A stretch of DNA of 64,000 bases from Galbitalea sp036266835 (GCA_036266835.1 DATAXD010000045.1:26184-90183); one strand, 5' to 3'; counted from the stretch's first letter, positions 8,432-17,533 are shown. Translations and numbers: made by a program. The notes: generated by a model not told the origin, from the letters alone.

Positions 8432-9382
8432 TTAGGCGGATGCGGGATACCCGAGGATCGACCGCACGCGGACTTCGTCTGCTCGCATCTGGCCGGCGAG
8501 ACCCTCCGCGGATTCGAAGCGCTGCATGGATCGCACGTACTCGACGAACTCGAGTTCGAGCATCCGACCGTACAGGTCGAGCTTCTGGTCGAGCAAATGC
8601 GCTTCGACGCGCTTGTTCGGCACGCCCTCGAAGGTGGGGTTGTTGCCGATCGACACCGCGGCGCCATAGCGATCACCGTCGACGATCGCCCAGGCCGCGT
8701 ACACACCGTCTGCCGGAATGAACCCCTCGATGTCCGGTGAGAGATTCGCGGTGGGATATCCGAGCATCCTGCCCCGCTGCTCGCCGGGTACGACGACCGA
8801 ACGGATGCTGTGGAGCCGCCCGAGCGGGACGGCCGCGGACGCGACATCCCCGGCATCCAGAAGCTGACGAACCCAGGTCGACGATGCCCGCCGCTGCTCA
8901 CCGTCTCCGGCGACGAACTCCGGAATCTCGGCCACCCCGAAACCGGCAACCGGGCCCAGCTCCTTCAGCAGCGCGACATTGCCGCTGCCGCGGACTCCGA
9001 ACCGAAAGTCGGCGCCAACGAAAACCACCTTCGCATGGAGGGGTTCCACGAGCACACCCGAGATGAATTTCTGCGGTTCCTGCTGGCTGAAGGCCAGGTC
9101 GAAGGCGAGAACGAGAGTTGCATCGACGCCGGCGGCATCCAGCAACTCCAGTTTCTTCGCGTTGCTGACGAGCGCGTCCGGGCAGTTCTCGGGATTGATC
9201 ACGCTGAGCGGATTACGGTCGAAGGTCACAACCGTCGAAACGAGTCCTCGCTCCGAGGCGGTCGACTTGAGGCGCTCGAGCACCTGGCGGTGACCGGCGT
9301 GGACGCCGTCGAATTTTCCGATCGTGATCGCCGACGGCCCGAAATCCGCGGGAACATCCTCGATCGATTCAAAGACCTGCAC
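8432..9382 (-). CDS. ribF: bifunctional riboflavin kinase / FAD synthetase
   Basis: 316 residues, GTG start. It converts riboflavin to FMN and then FAD in the cytosol. The N-terminal FAD synthetase (nucleotidyltransferase) domain shows GKFDGVHAGHRQVL and FVGADFRFGVRGSG. The C-terminal riboflavin kinase domain shows GYPTANLSPDIEGFIPADGVYAAW and SIGNNPTFEGVPNKRVEAHL. The length equals the usual bacterial bifunctional protein. No FMN riboswitch is seen upstream. The following small membrane protein gene lies one base away on the 5' side, suggesting one transcript. Confidence 0.95.
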   Translation of the reverse strand: MQVFESIEDVPADFGPSAITIGKFDGVHAGHRQVLERLKSTASERGLVSTVVTFDRNPLSVINPENCPDALVSNAKKLELLDAAGVDATLVLAFDLAFSQQEPQKFISGVLVEPLHAKVVFVGADFRFGVRGSGNVALLKELGPVAGFGVAEIPEFVAGDGEQRRASSTWVRQLLDAGDVASAAVPLGRLHSIRSVVVPGEQRGRMLGYPTANLSPDIEGFIPADGVYAAWAIVDGDRYGAAVSIGNNPTFEGVPNKRVEAHLLDQKLDLYGRMLELEFVEYVRSMQRFESAEGLAGQMRADEVRVRSILGYPASA

Positions 9383-9383
9383 G

Positions 9384-9848
9384 TCAGGCCCCCACCGGAT
9401 TCATGACTCTGCGGCGCGACCGCAGCCACAGCAGGCCGAGGATCGGCAACGCGACGGGAATGAACAGGTAACCGACTCCGTAGTAAGACCAGACAGTGCC
9501 ATCCGACACATCGGTGTGTGCCGGTCCGGCGAACAGGGCGCCGTCGACGAGGCTCAGGGTGCCGATGATGAGCACTCCCGCCAGTTCGAAGCTGATGGTG
9601 ACCCAGGCGACGCGGTACCAGGCACGGCCCGGGGCGATCAACGCGACGGTCGCGAGCACGTAGATGACACCCGAGACGGCCGAGAGGGTTATCGGCAGGC
9701 GTGCGGACGTCGTCGACCAGTATTCGGCGATTTGAAACACCGCTCGCGATGTTGCCCCGATCGCCAGAATGGCATAGACCGTGATCAGGACCCGGCCGAT
9801 ACCGAGAGTGCGGCGCGAAGGCGCCTGGGGGCTGGGACTCGCGGACAT
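9384..9848 (-). CDS. hypothetical membrane protein
   Basis: 154 residues from ATG at 9848 (a TTG three codons earlier is possible). Four membrane helices are predicted, the N-terminus is Ser/Pro-rich and the last helix is followed by a basic tail (LLWLRSRRRVMNPVGA). No domain is recognised. It is packed between ribF and another small membrane protein gene in a minus-strand series that begins with truB. Confidence 0.7.
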   Translation of the reverse strand: MSASPSPQAPSRRTLGIGRVLITVYAILAIGATSRAVFQIAEYWSTTSARLPITLSAVSGVIYVLATVALIAPGRAWYRVAWVTISFELAGVLIIGTLSLVDGALFAGPAHTDVSDGTVWSYYGVGYLFIPVALPILGLLWLRSRRRVMNPVGA

Positions 9849-9875
9849 CGCATCCAACCCTAGGCGATTCTCATC

Positions 9876-10244
9876 TCAGGCGATCTGGACCGTCCAGATG
9901 ATGTTCATTCGCACGATCATGACCGCGATAGCGAGGCAGGCAATGCCCAGAACCACAGTGCTCCAGCGATCGCGCTCAATCAGTGCCCAGGCGCCAGCGA
10001 GAAGCGGAATGACGAGCGCGCAGATCAGGTAGATATAAAACTCCAGGATGCTGCCGGTGGGTGAATTGCCCGTCAGCGGGGCGATGATCGCAATAACGAG
10101 CTGAGCGAGAAGCAGGAGTTCGACCAGCGCGACCGCTCCCATCGACAGGTCGCCGGGCTTGCGACGAAACAGGCCGAGGATGACACACAGCACCCCTGCG
10201 GCGGCAGCGACCGCGACCTCAACCGCAGCGTATCCAAGGATCAC
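9876..10244 (-). CDS. hypothetical membrane protein
   Basis: 122 residues with about four hydrophobic helices. GTG start overlapping the truB stop by four bases (GTGA), so translation is probably coupled to truB. The RRKPGDLS loop lies between helices one and two. No known motif. Together with the neighbouring 154-residue protein it may form a small membrane pair, but this is only positional inference. Confidence 0.7.
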   Translation of the reverse strand: MILGYAAVEVAVAAAAGVLCVILGLFRRKPGDLSMGAVALVELLLLAQLVIAIIAPLTGNSPTGSILEFYIYLICALVIPLLAGAWALIERDRWSTVVLGIACLAIAVMIVRMNIIWTVQIA

Positions 10245-11155
10245 GATTCCTCGCCCCCGTTCGGAAAGTTCACGATCACCCGCGCGACCCCCGCGTCGGT
10301 GGAAACCAAACCGATCAGGTTTCCATTCTCGTCGATCGCCGCGATAGGGCCAGAAGAATCTTGAAATGAATCTGTGAGCTGGCTCAGGGCGGGTCGCTTG
10401 CCCTGTCGCAGGTCGCGGCTCTCGCTCGCGGTGAGCAGTACCTCGGGGAACAGTCGTCGAGCGACCAATGCCGGATCCAGCAGCCCGGACAGCAACGACT
10501 CACCCAGCGCCCCCGCCTCGGAAATCTCGAACGGCCCGACTCGTGTTCGGCGCAGCGCGGTGAGGTGCCCGCCGACCCCCAGGGCGGCACCAAGGTCGCG
10601 GGCCAGGGCGCGGATGTAGGTGCCGGACGAGCAATCGACCGACACATCCAGCTCAATCGCCTCGCCGAGCGGCGCAGGCAGGCGGCGCATCTCCAGCACT
10701 TCGAACGCGCTCACCGTCACATCGCGCGCAGGCAGGTCAACCGATTCGCCGGCGCGCACCCGATCGTACGAACGCCTGCCGTCGACCTTGATGGCACTCA
10801 CCGAGCTGGGTACCTGCCGGATTCTTCCCGTGAGCGCGGCAATTCTCGGCTGGATGTCTCCCTCGGTGAGCTGGGTGGTGTCGGCGGGTTCGCCCAGCGG
10901 GCTACCCTCCGCGTCATCCGTCGTGGTCGAGCTTCCGAGACGGATGGTCGCCAGATACTGCTTGTCGAGGCCAACCAGGTAAGTGAGTAGTCGGGTGGAT
11001 GCGTCGATTCCGAGCACGAGCAGCCCGGTCGCCATCGGATCGAGGGTGCCGGCGTGGCCGACGCGACGCGTGTCTGCTAGCTTGCGCACCCGCGAAACGA
11101 CGTCGTGGCTCGTTATGCCCGCCGGCTTGTCGACGAGCAGGATGCCGGAAGTCAC
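10241..11155 (-). CDS. truB: tRNA pseudouridine(55) synthase
   Basis: 304 residues if GTG at 11155 is used, giving the usual N-terminus VTSGILLVDKPAGITSHDVV. An ATG at 11191 would add 12 residues and overlap the TetR gene. It isomerises U55 in the T loop of tRNAs. The catalytic Asp is in GHAGTLDPMATG (Asp39). RVGHAGTLDP, GTYIRALARDLG and a C-terminal PUA-like extension are visible. Normally truB follows rbfA; here it sits 6.7 kb away, so the usual rbfA-truB pair has been separated. Only four bases separate it from the TetR stop. Confidence 0.94.
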   Translation of the reverse strand: MTSGILLVDKPAGITSHDVVSRVRKLADTRRVGHAGTLDPMATGLLVLGIDASTRLLTYLVGLDKQYLATIRLGSSTTTDDAEGSPLGEPADTTQLTEGDIQPRIAALTGRIRQVPSSVSAIKVDGRRSYDRVRAGESVDLPARDVTVSAFEVLEMRRLPAPLGEAIELDVSVDCSSGTYIRALARDLGAALGVGGHLTALRRTRVGPFEISEAGALGESLLSGLLDPALVARRLFPEVLLTASESRDLRQGKRPALSQLTDSFQDSSGPIAAIDENGNLIGLVSTDAGVARVIVNFPNGGEES

Positions 11156-11159
11156 GCCT

Positions 11160-11783
11160 CTAGTCTGCTGCAGCCTGCCCGCGCGCGACATCGAGCAGCA
11201 GGTCGACCTTGGCGTGTGCGGCAGCGGTCAGTAACTCCCGTGCATCCACGTCCGTGTCGTAATCGTCGGTCACGCGAAGCCCCACCAATGTGTTCAGGAG
11301 CATCCCTTTCGCAAGAAACTCCTCGGCCTCGGATGGGGTGAATCCCGCCTCCGTCTTCAAGAAGCGGTACATGTCGAGAAATCCGCAGCGGGCGACCTTA
11401 CCGATGACCGGATCCGATCCAAGGACGAATCCGTGCATGAGCGACAGCAGCAGCCCTCGATCCTGCAGAAGGTCGACGTAAGCGAAGCCGAGGCGCTCGC
11501 GGATCGGTCGCGAGGACTCGATCGCGATCTCAGCGCGGAACGCATCGAACAGACGGTCCAGATCGCGCTGGAGCACCTCGAGGAAGAGCTTCTCCTTCGT
11601 GCCGAACATCCGTACAACGTAGGGCTGACTGACGCCAGCGGCCGTAGCTACCTGGTCGGTTGTCGTGCCGGCATACCCGCGCTCCCCGAAAACTTCGGTC
11701 GCCGCATCGAGGATGAGGACGCGGCGGTCGTCCGCTGCCATCCTCGTCGACTTCGCCGGTCGCAGGGTCGTCATGCTTGACAT
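11160..11783 (-). CDS. TetR family transcriptional regulator
   Basis: 207 residues (ATG at 11783; a second ATG at 11774 is also possible). The N-terminal helix-turn-helix of the TetR family is clear: ILDAATEVFGERGYAGTTTDQVATAAGVSQPYVVRMFGTKEKLF. The C-terminal ligand-binding half is helical and unassigned. It is divergent from a DHA2-type drug exporter with 90 bases between, containing repeated GATTAC/GTAATC half sites. The likely role is repression of that exporter and of itself, relieved by a toxic ligand. Confidence 0.9.
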   Translation of the reverse strand: MSSMTTLRPAKSTRMAADDRRVLILDAATEVFGERGYAGTTTDQVATAAGVSQPYVVRMFGTKEKLFLEVLQRDLDRLFDAFRAEIAIESSRPIRERLGFAYVDLLQDRGLLLSLMHGFVLGSDPVIGKVARCGFLDMYRFLKTEAGFTPSEAEEFLAKGMLLNTLVGLRVTDDYDTDVDARELLTAAAHAKVDLLLDVARGQAAAD

Positions 11784-11831
11784 GTTATCAGTCGATTACT
11801 AATCTGAGCAGGTAAGTAATCATTCGATTAC
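11777..11831 (+). promoter_or_regulatory. exporter promoter overlapped by TetR-type operator half sites
   Basis: A TTGACA box lies at 11777-11782, followed after 17 bases by TAATCT at 11800-11805, a plausible sigma-70-type promoter for the exporter gene. Overlapping it are three half sites: GATTACT at 11794-11800, its inverse AGTAATC at 11815-11821 (14-base spacer) and GATTAC at 11826-11831. The last two also form GTAATC-4-GATTAC. Binding here would block the promoter. Operator assignment is inferred from symmetry and position. Confidence 0.6.
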
Positions 11832-11873
11832 AACTTCGTCAAATTCGTTCCCGTCCCGCCCCCAGGAGCAGAC

Positions 11874-13322
11874 ATGACCGTCACGCAGAGCCCCGAAGCA
11901 ACCACCACCCCGTTCCCCGTGGCAAAGCGCCGCATCCCGGTCTGGCTCGCGATCGTCGCCGCCAGCATCCCGATGTTCATGGCCAGCCTCGACAACCTCG
12001 TCGTGACCAACGCACTTCCGGTCATCCACCGCGACCTGAACGCGAGCGTCGAGCAGTTGCAGTGGCTCGTGAACGCCTACACGCTCAGCTTCGCCACCTT
12101 CATCCTTCTCTCGGTCGCACTGGGCGACCGGTTCGGACGCCGCACCGTCTTCGCGATCGGCATCACGATCTTCACGCTCGCGTCCGTGGCCGCGGGATTC
12201 AGCACCGACCCGGCACAGCTCATCGCCGCGCGTGCCGTGCAGGGCATCGGGGGCGCCGCGCTGTTGCCACTCTCGCTGACCCTCCTCGCCGGCTCGGTTG
12301 CTCCGCGACTGAGGCCGCTCGCAATCGGGATCTGGGGCGGCGTGGCGGGCCTCGGCGTTGCGCTCGGCCCGCTCATCGGCGGCGCCGTTGTTCAGGGCTG
12401 GGACTGGCAGGCAATCTTCTGGATCAACATCCCGGTCGGGATCATCTCCGTGCCGCTCGTGCTGATCGCACTTCCCAACAGCTTCGGCGCGAGGGTTCGC
12501 GCGGACATCGTGGGGGTCGCACTCGTCGGCCTCGGCGTGCTCGGTGTCGTGTTCGGAATCGTGCGGGGCAACGATGCCGGCTGGCACAGCGCCCAGGTGC
12601 TCACCGGCCTGATCGGCGGCGGCATCCTGTTGCTCGCATTCCTGTGGTGGGAGACGCGCACCAAGGCGCCCCTCATCCCGCTCGGGCTGTTCCGTGACCG
12701 CAGCTTCTCGGTCGCCAACCTCGTTGGCTTCGGATTCAGCTTCGGGATGTTCGGATCAATCTTTATCCTCATCCAGTTCCTGCAGGTTGTGAAAGGTGCG
12801 ACTCCGCTGGAGGCCGCGTTCCAGACCACCCCGTGGACCATGGCGCCCATGATCGTCGCGCCGCTCGCGGGCTTCGTCGCACCGCGTGTCGGCACTCGAA
12901 TCCTCATCACCGCCGGCCTGGTTTTCCAGGCGACGGCGCTGTTCTGGCTCGCCGCAGCGATGTCGCCGACCGTCGCGTACACCACGATGCTCGGCCCGTT
13001 CATCCTCGCTGGCATCGGCATGGGGCTGGTTTTCTCGCCCTCGTCGACCGCGGTGCTCGCAACCATGCACGAGCAGGATCGAGCCAAGGCCAGCGGCGTC
13101 AACTCGACTCTTCGTGAGATCGGAATCGCGCTCGGCGTTGCGGTACTGACCGCCGTCTTCACCGGCGCGAACGGGCAGCTGACTCCGACCGGATATGTGC
13201 ACGCAGCAGTACCCGCGGTACTCGTCGGTGCGGCCGTCGTGGCAGCCACTGCGCTCGTCTCACTGGCGCTGCCTGCTGGTCGGCTTCTGCGAAAGTCCGC
13301 GGTCGAGCCCGTCGGGCGATAG
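11874..13322 (+). CDS. DHA2-family MFS drug exporter (EmrB/QacA-like)
   Basis: 482 residues with fourteen predicted membrane helices. The motifs LDNLVVTNALPVIHRDL, LGDRFGRRTVFAIG (motif A), ARAVQGIGGAALLPLSL (motif C-like) and WQAIFWINIPVGI are diagnostic of the DHA2 (14-TMS) drug:proton antiporter family. An AGGAG ribosome binding site lies just before the ATG. It is expected to export cationic or hydrophobic toxic compounds using the proton gradient, under control of the divergent TetR gene. Confidence 0.92.
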   Translation: MTVTQSPEATTTPFPVAKRRIPVWLAIVAASIPMFMASLDNLVVTNALPVIHRDLNASVEQLQWLVNAYTLSFATFILLSVALGDRFGRRTVFAIGITIFTLASVAAGFSTDPAQLIAARAVQGIGGAALLPLSLTLLAGSVAPRLRPLAIGIWGGVAGLGVALGPLIGGAVVQGWDWQAIFWINIPVGIISVPLVLIALPNSFGARVRADIVGVALVGLGVLGVVFGIVRGNDAGWHSAQVLTGLIGGGILLLAFLWWETRTKAPLIPLGLFRDRSFSVANLVGFGFSFGMFGSIFILIQFLQVVKGATPLEAAFQTTPWTMAPMIVAPLAGFVAPRVGTRILITAGLVFQATALFWLAAAMSPTVAYTTMLGPFILAGIGMGLVFSPSSTAVLATMHEQDRAKASGVNSTLREIGIALGVAVLTAVFTGANGQLTPTGYVHAAVPAVLVGAAVVAATALVSLALPAGRLLRKSAVEPVGR

Positions 13323-13345
13323 GTCGGCCCGCTAGTATCGCGGAC

Positions 13346-14332
13346 ATGCGGATTGGCGTCATCGGAGCGGGAGCTATCGGTGGCGCCATGGCAGCGCTCG
13401 CGGCACGGAGCGGCCACGACGTCGAGGTGACGGCTCGCGGAGACCACCTGAAGGCGATCCAGGATTCCGGGATCAAACTCACCGGGGACTGGGGAAACTT
13501 TAGCGCCGTCGTGACCGCGGGCGAGTCGCTCACGCGGGCACCCGAACTGGCGATCGTCGCAACCAAGGCGCAGGATGCCCGCGCTGCGATACTCGGGAAC
13601 GCGCGACTGCTCAACGGAATTCCCGTCGTCGTGGTTCAGAACGGCCTGAAAGGTGTGTCGTCGGCTCGAGGCCTGCTGCCTCGATCAGACATCCTCGGCG
13701 GCCTCGCTCTGTATGCGACGTCGCTGGTTGAACCGGGCCACATTGCGATCACCACGACGGGCCCCACCTTCATCGGCGGCGGGGACGACGTGCCGGAGCG
13801 CTATGTCATCAGCGCACTGGCGGACACGATGCCCACCAGGCTCGTCAGTAATTTCGTCGGTGCCCAGTGGACCAAGCTGGTCGTCAACCAGGTCAATGCG
13901 CTCCCGGCGATCACCGGAATGAGCGTTCAGGAAGTCATTGCGCATCCGGGGCTGCGGAGGATCCTGACCCGCAGCATGCGCGAAAACGTCAGGGTTGGCC
14001 GGAAGTCCGGCATCCGTTTCGAGAGTCTGCAGAGCCTGACCAACAGCGGTCTGCGCCTGTTCGCCGGCGTCCCGCTCGGGCTGGCGGAGTCGCTGCCGAA
14101 GCTGATGGCCCGGCGGATGGGCGCGACGCCGAATCCGGGGTCGACTCTTCAGAGCATCCGACGCGGTGTGCACACCGAGATCGACTACCTGAACGGAGCG
14201 GTCGTGGATGCGGCGACGACCGCTGGCACCGCGGCCCCTGTCAACGCCGCGATCGTCGCACTCGTGCACGAGGTCGAGGACAGCGGCAAGTTCTTGACCC
14301 CCGACGAGGTCATCGCCCGCATCAACGGCTAG
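13346..14332 (+). CDS. ketopantoate reductase family protein (PanE/ApbA-like)
   Basis: 328 residues. N-terminal Rossmann motif GVIGAGAIGGAMAAL for NADPH, VVVVQNGL in the substrate domain, then the C-terminal helical domain with KLVVNQVNALPAITGM (conserved Lys/Asn) and GATPNPGSTLQSIRRGVHTEIDYLNGAVV. This fits reduction of 2-dehydropantoate to pantoate in CoA synthesis. Paralogues with other oxo-acid substrates exist, so the family name is safer than panE. Its stop codon overlaps that of the convergent nucleoside-kinase-like gene (shared CTAG). Confidence 0.88.
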   Translation: MRIGVIGAGAIGGAMAALAARSGHDVEVTARGDHLKAIQDSGIKLTGDWGNFSAVVTAGESLTRAPELAIVATKAQDARAAILGNARLLNGIPVVVVQNGLKGVSSARGLLPRSDILGGLALYATSLVEPGHIAITTTGPTFIGGGDDVPERYVISALADTMPTRLVSNFVGAQWTKLVVNQVNALPAITGMSVQEVIAHPGLRRILTRSMRENVRVGRKSGIRFESLQSLTNSGLRLFAGVPLGLAESLPKLMARRMGATPNPGSTLQSIRRGVHTEIDYLNGAVVDAATTAGTAAPVNAAIVALVHEVEDSGKFLTPDEVIARING

Positions 14333-15030
14333 CAGGAGTCGGCGAAGATCCGCTTCGGATGCTCGAAATCGCTGTTGTCAACTATCGCGGTCGCGGCCTC
14401 GCGCGGCTTCGCCTCCTCGAGGTACAGCTTCTGGCCGCCTCGGTAGCGTTCCGGATTCGGTGAGCGACCGTCGCGCTCGAGCATCCGTGCCTCGGCGACC
14501 TCGCGGTCGACCTCGAGCCAGATCGAGTAGTTCCAAATCCCGCGAAGCTCTGGACGGTTCAAGAAGATACCGTCCACGACGAGGATCGCGTCCTTAGGAC
14601 CGGATGACCACACCGGCTGGAACGGCAGGTCACGTTTCAGATCGAAGGCTTTGAGGTTGAACGAGCCGATCCAGCCGGTGCGGAACGGTTCGGTGAGCAT
14701 CCGCTTGAAGGTCGGGTAATCGAACGAGTCGCGGTAGAAGCCTTCAGCAGACTCTCGACCGCGGGCGTACCGGCGCGCGCGCTGCTGGTGGAAATCATCG
14801 ATCGAGGCTCGGAACACGGCGCGATGTCCGATGCCCAGTTGAGCCCCGAGCGCATTGGCGAACTCGGTCTTGCCCGCGCCATCGATGCCATCGACGGCGA
14901 CGATCACGCGCCCCTCGCTGTAGTTGTGCAGGATTTCGGCGGCCAATTCGGCGACAACCGTCTTGCGGCTGTGCTTTCGGGCGGCCTCCGGCTGCGATTT
15001 CGGATCGGCGACGGCGGACTTGGTGGGCAT
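14329..15030 (-). CDS. uridine kinase-like P-loop protein
   Basis: 233 residues. Walker A in AVDGIDGAGKTEFANAL, then RASIDDFHQQRARRYARG, which resembles the uridine/cytidine kinase substrate loop, and ILVVDGIFLNRPEL as Walker B. The lid arginines are in ARMLERDGRSPNPERYRGGQKLY. It probably phosphorylates a nucleoside or a similar small hydroxyl compound using ATP. The exact substrate is uncertain. Divergent from mutY with only 22 bases between the two starts. Confidence 0.85.
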   Translation of the reverse strand: MPTKSAVADPKSQPEAARKHSRKTVVAELAAEILHNYSEGRVIVAVDGIDGAGKTEFANALGAQLGIGHRAVFRASIDDFHQQRARRYARGRESAEGFYRDSFDYPTFKRMLTEPFRTGWIGSFNLKAFDLKRDLPFQPVWSSGPKDAILVVDGIFLNRPELRGIWNYSIWLEVDREVAEARMLERDGRSPNPERYRGGQKLYLEEAKPREAATAIVDNSDFEHPKRIFADSC

Positions 15031-15052
15031 GCATCCAGTTTAGGTTTGGTCT

Positions 15053-15949
15053 GTGGCAATAGCACCGGCCGTCGAGGAGTGGTTTTCGGCCAACAAACGC
15101 GAGCTGCCGTGGCGTGCGGAGGGCTATTCGGCGTGGGGCATCCTCGTCAGCGAGATCATGCTGCAGCAGACCCCGGTCGCGCGTGTGATCCCTCGACTCG
15201 AACAATGGCTTCAGCGCTGGCCCAGCCCGGCGGCCCTCGCTGACGCGTCGGCCGGTGAGGCGGTGCGCGCGTGGGAGCGTCTTGGATACCCGCGGCGAGC
15301 GCTCAACCTTCATGCGGCCGCGGTCGCGATCACCCGCGATCACGGCGGAGTGGTGCCCTCCCGGGTCGATGATCTTCTCGCACTCCCCGGGATCGGGGCG
15401 TACACGGCCCGCGCCGTCGCGACCTTCGCGTACGGCATCCGTACTCCGGTGGTCGACACCAACGTGCGCCGGGTTCTCGCGCGCGCGATCGACGGCCAGG
15501 CCGAGGCGGGGCCAGGCTCTACATCGCGCGATCTCGCTGCGATGGAGAGTCAGCTGCCCGCCGATCCAGCCCGAGCCCGGAACTTCAACGCCGGAGCGAT
15601 GGAATTGGGCGCCGTCGTGTGTACGGCGCGCATACCCCGGTGCGGGGTCTGTCCCATTTCAGCGCAGTGCGCGTGGAGACTCGCCGGCTACCCCGCCTAC
15701 GCAGGGCCACGGCGCGCCGGGCAGAAACGCTACGAAGGATCGGACCGGCAGGTTCGCGGCATGATCCTTGCGGCGCTGCGGGCGCATGACTCCCCCATCG
15801 GCGCCACCGAACTGGAGAGTGTGTGGCCGGACGCGCTGCAACTCACCCGCGCTCTCGACGGGCTCCTCGTCGACGGCTTGGTGGTCGGCTCGCCCGATGT
15901 GGGCTACACGCTGCCGGGCGAAGCGCCGGGGGCAGCACGATTAGGCTGA
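15053..15949 (+). CDS. mutY: A/G-specific adenine DNA glycosylase
   Basis: 298 residues, GTG start. It removes adenine mispaired with 8-oxoguanine. Visible: catalytic Glu34 in SEIMLQQTPV, helix-hairpin-helix LPGIGAYTARAV, catalytic Asp135 in VVDTNVRRV, and four cysteines (190, 197, 200, 206) with C-x6-C-x2-C-x5-C spacing that hold the [4Fe-4S] cluster. It lacks a full Nudix-like C-terminal domain, as is usual in actinobacteria. The RNB-family gene follows after 5 bases. Confidence 0.94.
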   Translation: MAIAPAVEEWFSANKRELPWRAEGYSAWGILVSEIMLQQTPVARVIPRLEQWLQRWPSPAALADASAGEAVRAWERLGYPRRALNLHAAAVAITRDHGGVVPSRVDDLLALPGIGAYTARAVATFAYGIRTPVVDTNVRRVLARAIDGQAEAGPGSTSRDLAAMESQLPADPARARNFNAGAMELGAVVCTARIPRCGVCPISAQCAWRLAGYPAYAGPRRAGQKRYEGSDRQVRGMILAALRAHDSPIGATELESVWPDALQLTRALDGLLVDGLVVGSPDVGYTLPGEAPGAARLG

Positions 15950-15954
15950 GGTTC

Positions 15955-17376
15955 GTGCCATCCACTGCCCTGCGCCTGGCGCTCGCGCCCGCGACGGGCC
16001 CATTGGCTGATGCATTGGCGGCCATTCCCACGGCAGTCGGAATCGTTCGCGAATTCCCTGCGGATGCGCTTGCCGAAGCCGAGGCGGCTGCGGCGCATCC
16101 GAACCTACCCGACCTCGATCAGACTGACGTTCCCTTCGTCACGATCGATCCGGCGGGGTCCATGGACCTCGACCAGGCGCTGTATCTCGAGCGCTCGCCC
16201 CACGGGTATCGCGTGCTCTACGCAATCGCGGACGTGCCGTCGTTCGTCACGCCGGGCGGCGCATTGGACGCCGAGTCCCGCAAGAGGGGCCAGACGATTT
16301 ACCCACCGGATGGGCCGATTCCACTGCATCCGCTGATCCTCAGCAACGGCGCGGCATCGCTGCTTCCGGACCAGCTCCGCAGTGCCTTCGTATGGGACCT
16401 GGCACTCGATTCGGACGCTAACCTCGTGTCCACCTCGCTGAGGCGGGCCCGGGTGAAGAGCGTGGCCAAGCTCGACTACATCGGGGTTCAGCAGGCGATC
16501 GATGATGGGACCGCGGATGACAACCTCGCGCTCCTGAAGGAAATCGGCCTGAAGCGCATCCAACTCGAAATTGCGCGCGGGGCAGCCAACCTCACGCTGC
16601 CAGAGACCGCGGTGGATGAAGTTGACGGCGGCTATCAGCTCGTGCGCCGGCAGCCGCAGCCGACCGAGGACTGGAATGCCCAGCTCTCACTGCTCACCGG
16701 CATGGCTGCTGCGGAGCTCATGATCGGCGCGAAGATCGGCATCCTAAGGACGATGCCTGCACCCGAGCAGTGGGAGACGGACCGGTTCCGCAAGCAGACC
16801 GTCGCCCTCGGCAGGGCATGGCCCGAGACCGAGCTGTACGGCCAATACCTGCGTTCGCTGGACACGACCGATCCGAGGCAGCTGGCGATCATGCACGCCG
16901 CGGGATCACTGTTCCGTGGCGCCGGCTACACGGCGTTCGACGGCAGCGTGCCGGTTGGCCTCGTCCAGGCGGCGGTCGGCGCCTCGTACACGCACGCGAC
17001 CGCGCCCCTGCGGCGACTGGTAGATCGATTCGTGTTGGTCGTGTGCGAGGCCATCAGTTCGGGCACGGCGATCCCGACGTGGGCTCGCGACGCGCTGCCC
17101 GACCTTCCCGAGCTGATGGCGCACTCCGGCGCTGTCGCCAGCCAGTTCGAGCATCGCGCGCTGGACACGGTCGAGGCGGCGGTGCTGTCGACTCGCGTGG
17201 GCGATACGTTCTATGCCACCGTGATCTCGCTGTCAAAGACCGGCGGCAGCATCCAGCTCACCGAGCCCGCCGTGACGGCGCACTGCAACGGCGCCCTGGT
17301 GGATGGCAGCGTGGTCCGGGCGAAACTCGTGACCGCCGACATCCCGACCGGCCAAGTCGTTTTCGAGCTCGCCTGA
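15955..17376 (+). CDS. RNB-domain (RNase II family) exoribonuclease
   Basis: 473 residues from GTG at 15955, with GAGG just upstream, overlapping the end of mutY's Shine-Dalgarno region. The longer open frame is an out-of-frame extension through mutY. The RNB catalytic signature VTIDPAGSMDLDQALYLE contains the Mg-binding aspartates. YAIADVPSFV, RGQTIYPPDGPIPLHP and HATAPLRRLVDRFV are also typical. This is the short actinobacterial form without clear N-terminal cold-shock domains. It should degrade single-stranded RNA 3' to 5' in the cytosol. Confidence 0.9.
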   Translation: MPSTALRLALAPATGPLADALAAIPTAVGIVREFPADALAEAEAAAAHPNLPDLDQTDVPFVTIDPAGSMDLDQALYLERSPHGYRVLYAIADVPSFVTPGGALDAESRKRGQTIYPPDGPIPLHPLILSNGAASLLPDQLRSAFVWDLALDSDANLVSTSLRRARVKSVAKLDYIGVQQAIDDGTADDNLALLKEIGLKRIQLEIARGAANLTLPETAVDEVDGGYQLVRRQPQPTEDWNAQLSLLTGMAAAELMIGAKIGILRTMPAPEQWETDRFRKQTVALGRAWPETELYGQYLRSLDTTDPRQLAIMHAAGSLFRGAGYTAFDGSVPVGLVQAAVGASYTHATAPLRRLVDRFVLVVCEAISSGTAIPTWARDALPDLPELMAHSGAVASQFEHRALDTVEAAVLSTRVGDTFYATVISLSKTGGSIQLTEPAVTAHCNGALVDGSVVRAKLVTADIPTGQVVFELA

Positions 17377-17406
17377 CCCCGTCCGGCCCCGACGCCCGTC
17401 GCTCGT

Positions 17407-17523
17407 CTTTTTCAGGAGGTTGAGTGATTCGGTGAGCGGTCGCGCGCCACATTGGTCGTCACCCGTACACTCCCGTCACACCGGCTCCTGAAATGGGTGC
17501 CGCACCTCCTGAAAAAAGAGAGG
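17407..17523. repeat. dispersed intergenic repeat C, copy 1
   Basis: About 117 bases between two convergent genes. Its ends form an inverted repeat: CTTTTTCAGGAGGT on the left and ACCTCCTGAAAAAAG on the right. Near the right end is an additional GTCACACCGGCTCCTGA block. A second copy with the same ends and the same GTCACACCG-CTCCTGA interior lies at 55534-55657. The left end reads as a Shine-Dalgarno sequence (AGGAGGT) and the right as its complement (CACCTCCT). Possible RNA hairpin/terminator or a small non-autonomous mobile repeat. Confidence 0.8.
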
Positions 17524-17533
17524 CAGAGGGCAC

